DNA of 64,000 nt, taken from positions 15,385 to 79,384 of the forward strand of contig JANNBM010000004.1 of assembly GCA_031385445.1 (NCBI GenBank), given 5' to 3'. Source of the stretch: CAIYZT01 sp031385445 (GTDB lineage: Bacteria; Pseudomonadota; Alphaproteobacteria; Rhodobacterales; Rhodobacteraceae). The position numbers and the translations under genes were made by a program. The notes below the pieces were generated by a model. That model did no database searches and was not told where the DNA came from. It worked only from the letters and a program-made list of their open reading frames with translations. Below are positions 34,836-42,356 of the stretch, piece after piece. Position 1 is the stretch's first letter. Every line of letters starts with the position of its first letter.

Positions 34836-35189
34836 TTATTTCAGCGCAGCGGTCACGATAATTTCGACCAGATAGTCCGGCGTGGCGAGTTTGGCCTCAC
34901 CCGTGGCGCGGGCAGGCGTGTGACCGGCGGGAACCCATTTGTCCCAAACCGCGTTCATCTGCCCGAAGCTCGCCATATCGGCCAACCAGATCTGGACCGA
35001 CAGAATCCGGGTCTTGTCGGTGCCAGCAGCGGCAAGGATGCGGTCAACTTCGGCAAGGCAATCCGCCGTTTGCTCGCCCACTGTGCCGCCGGGAGTGCCA
35101 ACCTGACCGGCCAGCCAGACGATGCCGTTATAGCACACAGCCTCGGACATGCGGGCACCGACGCCAATGCGTTTGATATCTTCGTTCAA
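34836..35189 (-). CDS. RidA family (YjgF/YER057c) protein
   Basis: 117 residues with family features: CYNGIVWLAGQVG near residue 19, QTADCLAEVDRILAAAG near 40, and a C-terminal LATPDYLVEIIVTAAL. Canonical RidA hydrolyses reactive enamine/imine intermediates from PLP enzymes and needs an Arg near residue 105 in the segment (R)xxxxxxxPxxLVEI; here the equivalent region reads ARATGEAKLATPDYLVEI, where the position is not clearly Arg, so this may be one of the non-RidA (Rid1-7) subgroups. Convergent with pgi; the tRNA-Gly gene lies upstream on the same strand. Confidence 0.88.
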   Translation of the reverse strand: MNEDIKRIGVGARMSEAVCYNGIVWLAGQVGTPGGTVGEQTADCLAEVDRILAAAGTDKTRILSVQIWLADMASFGQMNAVWDKWVPAGHTPARATGEAKLATPDYLVEIIVTAALK

Positions 35190-35247
35190 GGGAAACCTCC
35201 GGGGATAAGACCCGTGCTGGTTATCCTGCCAACGGCGAAAAGGGAAG

Positions 35248-35321
35248 TGGAGCGGGTGAAGGGAATCGAACCCTCGTATTCAGCTTGGGAAGCTGCTGCT
35301 CTGCCATTGAGCTACACCCGC
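35248..35321 (-). tRNA. tRNA-Gly (CCC anticodon)
   Basis: Read on the minus strand: a 7-bp acceptor stem GCGGGTG/CACCCGC, D-arm GCTC/GAGC, anticodon loop TTCCCAA (anticodon CCC, with a 27-43 mismatch at the base of the stem), T-arm GAGGG-TTCGATT-CCCTT with one G-U pair, and discriminator T with an encoded CCA. 74 bases in all, no intron or variable arm. It decodes GGG, a frequent Gly codon in this DNA. Confidence 0.97.
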
Positions 35322-35377
35322 GACAGGGGTGGGAATATGTCAAGGCGCGCGGCACGTCAAGCGGGGGCGCAAAAAGC

Positions 35378-35412
35378 GCTGACCCTGCGGGGCCATGATC
35401 CGCAGGGTCAGC
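35378..35412 (-). terminator. Probable intrinsic terminator downstream of the fasciclin gene
   Basis: Perfect 13-bp inverted repeat GCTGACCCTGCGG (35378-35390) and its complement (35400-35412), loop of 9. On the minus strand it is followed by GCTTTTTG, a short T run, so it should end the transcript coming from the fasciclin gene, about 105 bases after its stop, and insulate the tRNA gene beyond it. Confidence 0.75.
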
Positions 35413-35516
35413 TGTAAAGGGTTGCCCCGAAACACAAGGGGATGGACGGAAACCTGGGTCCGGGTCTGAGGAAACCGTACCCAAGCGCCGTCACGCATGC
35501 ACCGGGGACGGGCCCC

Positions 35517-36062
35517 TTACATCTTGGGCAGAAGGACGGTGTCGATCACATGGATCACGCCGTTCGACTGCTTGACGTCGGCGATGGTGACCGTGGCGAC
35601 ATTGCCCTGGCCGTCTTCGATCGTCACGGCGCCGTCTTTGGTTTTGATGGTGAACTCGCAGCCGCCAACCGTCGTGACCTTGTGCATGCCGCCGTCCGCC
35701 TCGACCATGCCAATGATATCAGCCGCCATCGCATTGCCTGCAATGACGTGGCAGGTCAGAATCTTGACCAGCAAATCCTTGTTTTCCGGCTTCAGCAGGT
35801 TTTCGACGGTGCCTGCGGGCAATTTGGCAAAGGCGTCGTTCGTCGGAGCCAATACGGTGAAGGGACCCGCGCCCATCAGGGTTTCGGCCAGTCCCGCAGC
35901 GGTGACAGCGGCGACCAGCGTGGTATGGTCGGCCGAGTTCAACGCGTTTTCAACGATGTTCTTGGTCGGGAACATCTCTGCGCCGCCCACCATCGGGTTT
36001 TCGGCGAACGAAGCGCCAGCGGTCAAAGCGGCGAAGGCGGCGGTGGCGAGGAACAGTTTCAT
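35517..36062 (-). CDS. Exported fasciclin (FAS1)-domain protein
   Basis: 181 residues from the ATG at 36062 (GGAG 7 bases upstream). A clear signal peptide (MKLFLATAAFAALTAGASFA) leads to one FAS1 domain with both conserved boxes: TLVAAVTAAGLAETLMGAGP...FTVLAPTNDAFA (H1 region, near residue 68) and NGVIHVIDTVLLP (H2 region, C-terminus). FAS1 proteins act in adhesion or matrix interactions. It lies downstream of the ECF sigma/anti-sigma pair on the same strand, separated by 106 bases, an arrangement that suggests it belongs to the sigma factor's regulon. The cysteines in LTCHV and GGCEF may form a disulfide. Confidence 0.93.
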   Translation of the reverse strand: MKLFLATAAFAALTAGASFAENPMVGGAEMFPTKNIVENALNSADHTTLVAAVTAAGLAETLMGAGPFTVLAPTNDAFAKLPAGTVENLLKPENKDLLVKILTCHVIAGNAMAADIIGMVEADGGMHKVTTVGGCEFTIKTKDGAVTIEDGQGNVATVTIADVKQSNGVIHVIDTVLLPKM

Positions 36063-36140
36063 TGGGTTTCTCCGGGTTTGCGAAGGCAAGGTCGTCTTGC
36101 CTTTCATTAAGCAAACGAGGGGAAGGCGAGTTTAGTTTCA

Positions 36141-36162
36141 CCGATCACAGAGCTGTGATCGG
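36141..36162. promoter_or_regulatory. Inverted repeat between the anti-sigma and fasciclin genes
   Basis: CCGATCACAG-AG-CTGTGATCGG: 10-bp arms separated by 2 bases, starting 6 bases after the anti-sigma stop. As RNA it forms a stable hairpin without a following U run, so it could be a weak terminator/mRNA-stability element at the end of the sigma operon, or a DNA operator for the fasciclin promoter. Confidence 0.5.
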
Positions 36163-36168
36163 CAGGGG

Positions 36169-36804
36169 TCAGATCGCCTCAACCGGACCCAGCGCCAGCA
36201 CCGGCCCCGTGGGCGCGCCCGTGGTCGAGCCGCCTGCAGGCTCCAAAGAAACCGCCAGAATCATGCCGGGTGCGATTTTGACAGGCAGGGGCAGGGGCGA
36301 TTGGCCGATCAGCCCAAGCGAGACGGGGGCGGCGTCGCCCACGATCAACCACAACTCGTGAACCTGCGCGGGTGTGGGCGCGGGGCCGGACAGCGTCAGC
36401 GCGATGCCGTCATCCGAGATTTGCACCAGATAGCTGACCTCGGACGCATTGGCGGCGAGGGTCGCGGTCAGGGTCGGCTTTGCGGATGCTGTAAACAGAC
36501 TCACGGCAATCAACACAATCGCGACGGACGCGCCAACCCCGGCCCAAAGCGAGGCAAACCACGGCCTGCGCGCGGGTTTGGGGAAAAGCCGCCCCTCGAT
36601 CTGTGCGAACAGGCCCGGCGGGGCGGTAATCTCCGCCACTGCGTCCGTCAAGGGATGAAGGCGCGCAGCCCACGCGTCAATGCTGGCGGCAAGCGCAAGG
36701 TCGGTCTTGGCCCGCGCCTCGACCGCCATCCGCGCGTCCAGCGGCAGCACGCCCAGAACGTATTCTGCGGCCAAAAGATCGTTGTCTTGCGGAGCGTCGG
36801 TCAT
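36169..36804 (-). CDS. Anti-sigma factor (RskA-like), membrane protein
   Basis: 211 residues from the ATG at 36804, which overlaps the sigma stop (ATGA). The N-terminal 80 residues are helical with LLAAEYVLGVLPLDARMAVEA, the usual cytoplasmic sigma-binding region of RskA-type proteins. One membrane helix (AGVGASVAIVLIAVSLF, near residue 95) leads to a periplasmic C-terminal domain with VHELWLIVGD. No zinc-binding HxxxCxxC motif is visible, so it is not a ZAS-type (ChrR-like) factor. It should hold the upstream ECF sigma inactive until a signal releases it. Confidence 0.88.
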   Translation of the reverse strand: MTDAPQDNDLLAAEYVLGVLPLDARMAVEARAKTDLALAASIDAWAARLHPLTDAVAEITAPPGLFAQIEGRLFPKPARRPWFASLWAGVGASVAIVLIAVSLFTASAKPTLTATLAANASEVSYLVQISDDGIALTLSGPAPTPAQVHELWLIVGDAAPVSLGLIGQSPLPLPVKIAPGMILAVSLEPAGGSTTGAPTGPVLALGPVEAI

Positions 36805-37337
36805 TTTTCCATACACTCCCGCAGGGAAATCAGGCCCCGGCGAAGCCATGTGCGCATGGTGTTCAGCGGCACGTCAAAGCGCGCGGCCAGATCATCATAG
36901 CTGAGCCCGTCCAGATAGGCGCCCTTGACCGCCGCCGAGCGGTCCGGGTCCAGCCTGTCAAAACAGTCCTGAATGCGCCGCGCCTCGCCCTTGGCCACAA
37001 GACGCTGATCGGCGCGCAGGGTGGTATCGGGGATGTCCGCCATCGCATCGTCGCCGTCCGTCAGCGGCGGGCGCGCGCGAATCCGGTCGATGGCATGGTT
37101 GCGCGCGATGGTCACCAGCCAGCCCATCGCTGACCCGCGATCTGGGTCAAACTTGGCGGCGCGCAGCCAGACACGGGTGAAAACTTCTTGCAAGGCATCC
37201 TCTGCATCAGCCCTTTGACCTAGCATACGGATCAGAACCCCCAAAAGTTTCGCAGAGGTTCTGGCGTAAAGATCGGCAAAGGCCGCGCGGTCCTGCGCGG
37301 CGATGCGGATCAACAGGGGGCCAACGGGATCATCCAT
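36801..37337 (-). CDS. ECF-type RNA polymerase sigma factor
   Basis: 178 residues. Region 2 has the core-binding and -10 recognition sequence EDALQEVFTRVWLRAAKFDP (near residue 46) and WLVTIARNHAIDRIR; region 4 has the helix-turn-helix LSYDDLAARFDVPLNTMRTWLRRGL near 145. No regions 1.2 or 3, as expected for the ECF class. Co-expressed with its anti-sigma by a 4-base overlap. It begins 41 bases after the RamA-like gene on the same strand, so read-through from that operon is possible in addition to its own promoter. Confidence 0.94.
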   Translation of the reverse strand: MDDPVGPLLIRIAAQDRAAFADLYARTSAKLLGVLIRMLGQRADAEDALQEVFTRVWLRAAKFDPDRGSAMGWLVTIARNHAIDRIRARPPLTDGDDAMADIPDTTLRADQRLVAKGEARRIQDCFDRLDPDRSAAVKGAYLDGLSYDDLAARFDVPLNTMRTWLRRGLISLRECMEK

Positions 37338-37378
37338 GCGCCGATGTTAGTGACCTTGCACGATTTGTCACCCCCCAC

Positions 37379-39415
37379 CTATCCACGCCGCCGTCTGCCC
37401 CGGTCGCCACCAGAGCCCGAGGTGTTGAACGAGACATCGGGCAGCGTCACGATCTTGGACAATTCGGGGAAGGTATCGACCGCGTTCGGAATGGCCGAGG
37501 CGGCAACGAAATGTTCCTGAAAACGCGGCTCGATGGCGGTTTCGACCTTGTGGATCTGCTGCACCGTCGCCTCGATCGCATCGCGCGCGGCGCGGCTGCA
37601 CAGGGCAATGCGCGCGCCGGTTCCGGCTGCGTTGCCTGCCGAGGTGACACGGTCCAGCGGCACATCGGGGATCATGCCCAGAACCATGGCGTGTTTGGGC
37701 GAAATATGGGCGCCAAAGGCCCCGGCAAGGGTGACACGCGCCACGGTCTGCACGCCCATCTCGTCCATCAGCAGCTTGGCCCCGGCATAAAGCGCCGCCT
37801 TTGCCAGCTGGATCGCACGGATGTCACCTTGGGTGACGGTGATTTTCGGGCCGCCATCAGGGCTGCCATCGTACAGCACATAGGAATGCGTGCGCCCCTC
37901 CGGCTCGCAGCGCGGCGTGCCGGTTTGATCGGGGCCGCCGATCAGACCGCTTTGATCGACAAGACCTGCCATGCGCATTTCCGCCACCGCCTCGATGATG
38001 CCCGAGCCGCAGATGCCGGTAATGCCCGATGCCGAGGTTTCGGCGGCAAAACCGGGATCGGTGTTCCACAGATCCGAACCAATAACGCGAAAGCGCGGCT
38101 CTTTGCTGACCGGATCAATTTCGACCCGCTCAATCGCGCCCGGTGCAGCGCGCTGGCCCGACGAGATCTGCGCGCCTTCAAAGGCAGGGCCGGTGGGGGA
38201 GGAGCAGGCAAGCACCCGGTCCTCATTTCCAAGCAGCAATTCGGCATTGGTGCCGACATCAACAATCAGCACCAGGTCTTTGGATTTGCTCGGTTCTTCC
38301 GAAAGCGCCACCGCCGCGCAATCGGCCCCGACATGGCCCGCGATGCATGGCAAAACATAGACACGGGCGCAATCGTGGATCGCGGTCAGGTCCAGATCAG
38401 ACGCATTCAGCGTCATGCTGGTGGAGGTGGCGAGCGCAAAGGGCGCTTGACCGAGTTCCACCGGATCAATGCCCATCAACAGGTGGTGCATGACCGGGTT
38501 CATTACAAAGACCACCTCAAAAATCGATTTGGGGTTGATCTTCGCCTCATCGGCAATGGATTTGGCCAGCGCATTGATCGCCTCACGCACGGCACGGGTC
38601 ATTTCCACATCGCCGCCGGGGTTCATCATCGCATAGGACACCCGGCTCATCAGATCTTCGCCAAAGCGGATCTGCGGGTTCATCAAACCGGAAGAGGCAA
38701 GGACAGCGCCGTCTTCAAGACTGCACAGATGCGCGGCGATGGTGGTGGAGCCAAGATCGACGGCAAGCCCGTAAAGCCCGCCTTCATGAAAGCCGGGAAA
38801 GACGTCCAAAATGCGCGGCGCGGCGTCGTGGTTGCCGCGGTTCACAACAACGGTGGCCTTCCAGCCGCCTTTGCGCAGGGCAGGCTGAAGGCGGCGCAGG
38901 ACGGGCAGGGTGGTGACAGGATCCTCGATCTGCCATTGATCCTTCAGCGCTTGTTTCAGCCGCTCATAATCGCCCGAAGGCTCGTGCATGTCGGGCTCTG
39001 AAACCTCGACAAAATAGCTTCGGGTGGCGGGATCCATCACAATGTCGCGCTGCGTGGCAGATTTGCGGATGACCTGCTTGTGCACCTGACTTTCGGGCGG
39101 CACATCGACGACCACATCGCCCATCACGCAGGCCTGACAGCCAAGGCGGCGACCCGGCGCCATGCCGCGCTTGGATTTGTAACGCTCTTCGACCGAATTC
39201 CATGGGCTGAGCGCATCATCATCGACGATAACACCATGTTTGGAAAATGCGCCATAGCCGGGGGTGATCTGGCATTTGGAACAGATGCCGCGCCCGCCGC
39301 AGACCGAATCAAGATCGACGCCCAATTGGCGGGCGGCGGTCAGAACCGGGGTGCCAACGGAAAAGTGGCCCCGCTTGCCCGAGGGGGTGAAAATGACGAG
39401 AGCTTCTTTAGACAT
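37379..39415 (-). CDS. RamA-like ferredoxin/ASKHA protein (corrinoid reductive activase)
   Basis: 678 residues. The N-terminal 2Fe-2S ferredoxin-type domain has CGGRGICSKC (Cys39, 45, 48) and a fourth Cys at 93 or 96. An ASKHA actin-fold domain follows: YGLAVDLGSTTIAAHLCSL near residue 217, VDVGTNAELLLGN near 385, TLAGAFGAHISPKHA near 590. This architecture is that of RACo/RamA proteins, which use ATP and reduced iron-sulfur electrons to return inactive cob(II)alamin to cob(I)alamin. The C-terminus is a short Gly/Arg tail (GGDRGRRRRG). Last gene of the minus-strand operon with the MTHFR and corrinoid methyltransferase genes, so its client is likely the corrinoid protein used by them. Confidence 0.92.
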   Translation of the reverse strand: MSKEALVIFTPSGKRGHFSVGTPVLTAARQLGVDLDSVCGGRGICSKCQITPGYGAFSKHGVIVDDDALSPWNSVEERYKSKRGMAPGRRLGCQACVMGDVVVDVPPESQVHKQVIRKSATQRDIVMDPATRSYFVEVSEPDMHEPSGDYERLKQALKDQWQIEDPVTTLPVLRRLQPALRKGGWKATVVVNRGNHDAAPRILDVFPGFHEGGLYGLAVDLGSTTIAAHLCSLEDGAVLASSGLMNPQIRFGEDLMSRVSYAMMNPGGDVEMTRAVREAINALAKSIADEAKINPKSIFEVVFVMNPVMHHLLMGIDPVELGQAPFALATSTSMTLNASDLDLTAIHDCARVYVLPCIAGHVGADCAAVALSEEPSKSKDLVLIVDVGTNAELLLGNEDRVLACSSPTGPAFEGAQISSGQRAAPGAIERVEIDPVSKEPRFRVIGSDLWNTDPGFAAETSASGITGICGSGIIEAVAEMRMAGLVDQSGLIGGPDQTGTPRCEPEGRTHSYVLYDGSPDGGPKITVTQGDIRAIQLAKAALYAGAKLLMDEMGVQTVARVTLAGAFGAHISPKHAMVLGMIPDVPLDRVTSAGNAAGTGARIALCSRAARDAIEATVQQIHKVETAIEPRFQEHFVAASAIPNAVDTFPELSKIVTLPDVSFNTSGSGGDRGRRRRG

Positions 39416-39536
39416 CAGGGACTCCTGCGCACACCCTTGGTGCGCAAGGTCGTTTTAGGCGTTGAGAGGGCAGGTTCAATGCCTGTTTGCGTCGTTTGAC
39501 GATGTTGTTGCGGCCAGAACGCGGGCTGGGCACGAA

Positions 39537-39578
39537 TTTTCTGCGAAAACTCAGGGCCAAGAGATTTTTCGCAGAAAA
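39537..39578. repeat. Perfect 13-bp inverted repeat upstream of the RamA-like gene
   Basis: TTTTCTGCGAAAA (39537-39549) and its exact complement TTTTCGCAGAAAA (39566-39578), 16 bases apart. Each arm is itself a TTTTC-N3-GAAAA palindrome. It begins 9 bases after the stop of the small conserved gene and lies about 120 bases before the RamA-like start. No U run follows, so it is not an ordinary terminator; two operator copies or an mRNA hairpin are both possible. Confidence 0.6.
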
Positions 39579-39587
39579 ATCGTTCGG

Positions 39588-39812
39588 TCAAAAGTGCATC
39601 TGAACCCGGCCGGAATGGCAAATGACAATCAGTTGGTCACGCGTTTCCAAAAGGTGAAAGCCGCGCCGACGCACCTCGTCCACAAAAAGGTCACGGCCAA
39701 TTTCGTTGGCAACCCAAGTTCGATTGCGCCGGATGACCCCTGCATTTGCAACAGCCTTGGCGGAAAAAACCTGATCGATCCAAAATTGCGGGGTGGAGAT
39801 GCGCTGTTCCAT
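39588..39812 (-). CDS. Small conserved protein in the corrinoid/one-carbon operon
   Basis: 74 residues, start ATG 34 bases after the methyltransferase stop. The sequence reads like a compact soluble domain: TPQFWIDQVFSAKAVANAGVIRRN, then DLFVDEVRRRGFHLLETRDQLIVICHSG. It has one Cys and one His adjacent (ICHSG) and no membrane segment. I recall a small gene at this place in other Rhodobacteraceae clusters, sometimes with an unreliable phosphoribosylanthranilate isomerase label; the sequence is too short for that enzyme. Function unknown, but the location suggests a role with the methyltransferase or its activase. Confidence 0.7.
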   Translation of the reverse strand: MEQRISTPQFWIDQVFSAKAVANAGVIRRNRTWVANEIGRDLFVDEVRRRGFHLLETRDQLIVICHSGRVQMHF

Positions 39813-39846
39813 GGGGCGAGATTACCGCCCCATGGTTAATGTCTCC

Positions 39847-40827
39847 TTAAGCGCGGCCGCGTCGCCCGCCCCGGCGTCCGCCCGCGGCGGTGGTGGCGGC
39901 GGCCGATGCCTCGGCAAAGGACAAACCGCCCTCGACCGCTTCGAGGATCTTGGAAAATTTGATCCACTCGCCGCCGTTCGCATCATGGTTCATCAGCATA
40001 TTCGCCGCGCGAATCGCCTCCATTTCAACCTGGCGAACCGGGTTCATGATCGCCGAAGTCATGCCTGCAGCGATTGCCATCGGCAAAAATGCGGCGTTCA
40101 CGCCGTGGCGCTGGGGCAGGCCGAACGAAATGTTCGACGCGCCGCAGGTGGTGTTCACACCCAATTCTTCGCGCAACCGGCGCACCAGTGCAAACACCTG
40201 ATTGCCCGCCGTCGCCATGGCACCGATCGGCATAACCAGAGGATCCACAACGATATCATGCGCAGGAATGCCGAAATCGGCCGCGCGCTGGACGATCTTT
40301 TTCGCAACAGCAAAGCGCACGTCCGGGTCTTCACTGATGCCGGTATCGTCGTTGGAAATCGCCACGACCGGCACGTTGTATTTCTTTACCAAGGGCAGAA
40401 CCAGCTCCAGCCGGTCTTCCTCACCGGTGACGGAGTTCAGCAACGGGCGCCCCTCGCAAGCCATCAGCCCCGCCTCAAGCGCGCCGGGAACCGAGCTGTC
40501 GATGCACAATGGCACATCGACCACGCCTTGCACCATTTCGATCAGCGCCTTCATCAAGGGCGGTTCGACAAAATTATTGTCGGCATAGCGCGGGTCTTTG
40601 GCCATCATATTGGTGAAAACTGCGCCCGAATTGATATCGAGCACCGTCGCGCCGCAAGCGACCTGCTCCAGCGCATCACGCAAAACGGTGTCGAAATTGC
40701 CCATCTCCAACTCGGCCGCCAGCTTTTTGCGGCCCGTCGGATTGATCCGCTCACCGATCACGGTGAAGGGTTCATCAAAGCCGATGATGACGGTTTTTGT
40801 TTTAGATTCCAGAACGGTACGGGTCAT
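39847..40827 (-). CDS. Methyltetrahydrofolate:corrinoid protein methyltransferase (pterin-binding, MtrH/MeTr-like)
   Basis: 326 residues with a pterin-binding TIM barrel: FTVIGERINPTGRKKL near residue 21 (the classical GERxNxTG motif), CGATVLDINSGA near 57, PLCIDSSVPGALEAGL near 105, LLNSVTGEEDR near 126, ISNDDTGI near 155 and GASNISFGLPQR near 232. These are the features of MeTr and of the folate module of MetH, here as a separate protein. The last 15 residues are Gly/Arg-rich (GGRRGGRRGRA). Sits between the MTHFR and the small gene. Expected to move the methyl of methyl-THF to or from a corrinoid protein not encoded in the window. Confidence 0.92.
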   Translation of the reverse strand: MTRTVLESKTKTVIIGFDEPFTVIGERINPTGRKKLAAELEMGNFDTVLRDALEQVACGATVLDINSGAVFTNMMAKDPRYADNNFVEPPLMKALIEMVQGVVDVPLCIDSSVPGALEAGLMACEGRPLLNSVTGEEDRLELVLPLVKKYNVPVVAISNDDTGISEDPDVRFAVAKKIVQRAADFGIPAHDIVVDPLVMPIGAMATAGNQVFALVRRLREELGVNTTCGASNISFGLPQRHGVNAAFLPMAIAAGMTSAIMNPVRQVEMEAIRAANMLMNHDANGGEWIKFSKILEAVEGGLSFAEASAAATTAAGGRRGGRRGRA

Positions 40828-40842
40828 TGTTAAACCAATCTC

Positions 40843-41754
40843 TTAAGCGTTTGCAGGCCGGCCCGACGCGCCGCCGTTGTCTGTGACCCATTGGGCGTTC
40901 GTCTTTATGCCGCCGAGGGGGAAGAAATGCACCTGTTCGATGCCAAAGCCGGGGATTTTGGCCTTATGCGCGGCCAGCTCAGCCACCACATCGGTCGGCT
41001 CATACGGCAAAAGCAGTTTGGTCACATCCATGGCGCGCTTTTGCAGCACGCGCAGGCTGGGGCCAACTCCGCAGGCAATGGCGAATTTGATCAGGGTTTG
41101 CAATTTGGCGGGCCCCGCGATGCCGATGTGGACCGGCAGCTTGATGCCCTCGGCCGCAAGCCGGTCCACCCAAGCGATCACCGGGGCGGATTCAAAGCAA
41201 AACTGCGTTGCCATGGCCATTTTGGCATCGCAGCGCTCGGCAAAAGCCGACTTCCAACGCGCCGCTTCCATCACCATGCGGTCCGATCCGTCTGGATCAA
41301 TGTCCTTGTTGCCCTCGGGGTGGCCAGCGACGTGCAGATTTTTGAAACCCGCAAAAGCCCCGCTTTCCAAAAGCTGCATCGAGGTTGAATAGTCGCCAAC
41401 CGGGGCCGCGACGCCGCCTGCAAGCAAAAGTCCCTGCGAGACGCCGACCTCTTTGTACCGCGCGGTCCAATCGGCCAGCGTCGCCTTGTCCTTGATGATC
41501 CGCGCGGGGAAATGCGGCATGACATCATAGCCTTCGGCGCTGATGCGTTTGGCGGTGGCCACCATATCTTCAATCGATGTGCCGTCGATATGGGCAATGT
41601 AGACCCGGGTTCCGCGCGGCAAAAGCGCCCGGAAATCGTCGATCTTTTCGGCCGTGCGCGGCATCACTTCGATGGAGTAGCCCTGCAGAAATGCCTCCAC
41701 CTCGGCGGCATCGCGGGCGGGGGCGGTATCTTTGCGGAAAAAGCTCAGAGCCAT
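40843..41754 (-). CDS. Methylenetetrahydrofolate reductase family protein
   Basis: 303 residues of the MTHFR TIM-barrel family: SIEVMPRTAEKIDDF near residue 27 (catalytic Glu in the FEVMPP-equivalent position), YIAHIDG, LLLAGGVAAPVGDY near 109, GHPEGNKDIDPDG near 143 and ATQFCFES near 182. Canonical enzymes reduce methylene-THF to methyl-THF with FAD and NAD(P)H; this divergent subgroup is the one found beside separate corrinoid methyltransferases. 15 bases upstream of the methyltransferase gene and 34 after the PF13769 gene on the same strand. Confidence 0.92.
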   Translation of the reverse strand: MALSFFRKDTAPARDAAEVEAFLQGYSIEVMPRTAEKIDDFRALLPRGTRVYIAHIDGTSIEDMVATAKRISAEGYDVMPHFPARIIKDKATLADWTARYKEVGVSQGLLLAGGVAAPVGDYSTSMQLLESGAFAGFKNLHVAGHPEGNKDIDPDGSDRMVMEAARWKSAFAERCDAKMAMATQFCFESAPVIAWVDRLAAEGIKLPVHIGIAGPAKLQTLIKFAIACGVGPSLRVLQKRAMDVTKLLLPYEPTDVVAELAAHKAKIPGFGIEQVHFFPLGGIKTNAQWVTDNGGASGRPANA

Positions 41755-41788
41755 GGGGCGTCCTTCGGCTGGCGTGGATTGGCGGATG

Positions 41789-42094
41789 TCAGGGCTTGGC
41801 GGCCCAGCCTTCGGCGTTGATCAGGGTTTTAAGATGCTCGGTGTCATAGTCCGCTTCAAGCTTTGCGGCCACGTCGCGGGCGACATCTTCTTGTTCGCCG
41901 TCCACCTCGTAGGGGGCGGCTTTGCGCCATTCGGCAAGGTAGGCGTCGGCATCCTTGGCGCCGATTTTCATCGCGCAGCGGTCGATCGCCTGCTCGAATC
42001 GTTCGCTTAATTGCACCTTGGCGGCACGGCGGCCCTTGCCGACGATGACCTGCGCCGGAATGTCGCGCCAGAAAACTATTATCACGTCCGCCAT
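41789..42094 (-). CDS. PF13769-type (so-called virulence factor) conserved protein
   Basis: 101 residues from the ATG at 42094 (MADVIIVFWRDIPAQVIVG). Sequence like AKVQLSERFEQAIDRCAMKIGAKDADAYLAEWRK matches, from memory, the small family labelled conserved virulence factor C-terminal. The label comes from a Staphylococcus protein and says little about function. Its presence at the head of an MTHFR/methyltransferase operon, a constant context in this bacterial group, points to a role in folate or methyl transfer. The upstream 262 bases, shared with the divergent ppx/gppA gene, should carry the operon promoter; I see no recognisable SAM or cobalamin riboswitch there. Confidence 0.82.
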   Translation of the reverse strand: MADVIIVFWRDIPAQVIVGKGRRAAKVQLSERFEQAIDRCAMKIGAKDADAYLAEWRKAAPYEVDGEQEDVARDVAAKLEADYDTEHLKTLINAEGWAAKP

Positions 42095-42356
42095 TTCATT
42101 CCGTTCCTGCTTCATTTGGTGTGATCGTTCTAGGCGTTCAGTTGCGACAATAAGGGTCGGTTTTCGACATAGCGCGTGTTGCCTGCGACCCTGTGTCAAT
42201 TGCGCTTAGCGATACATCACCGCGACGGGGCTGAGAAGCGGTGCGTTTGGAAAAGCATTCATGGTCATGATGAAGCGTTGGACCCTGGACGGCCTTTCCC
42301 TTGCCACAGCCGGGCAAGCGGGTTAGCGTGACGGTAACCACATATGGAGGGCGATT

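Noticed and set aside
39588..39812. Phosphoribosylanthranilate isomerase identity for the small gene
   Set aside because: At 74 residues it is about a third of a TrpF barrel and shows none of its motifs.
42095..42356. Possible SAM or cobalamin riboswitch upstream of the one-carbon operon
   Set aside because: I looked for SAM-II, SAM/SAH and B12-box-like conserved cores in this divergent gap and found none I could support.
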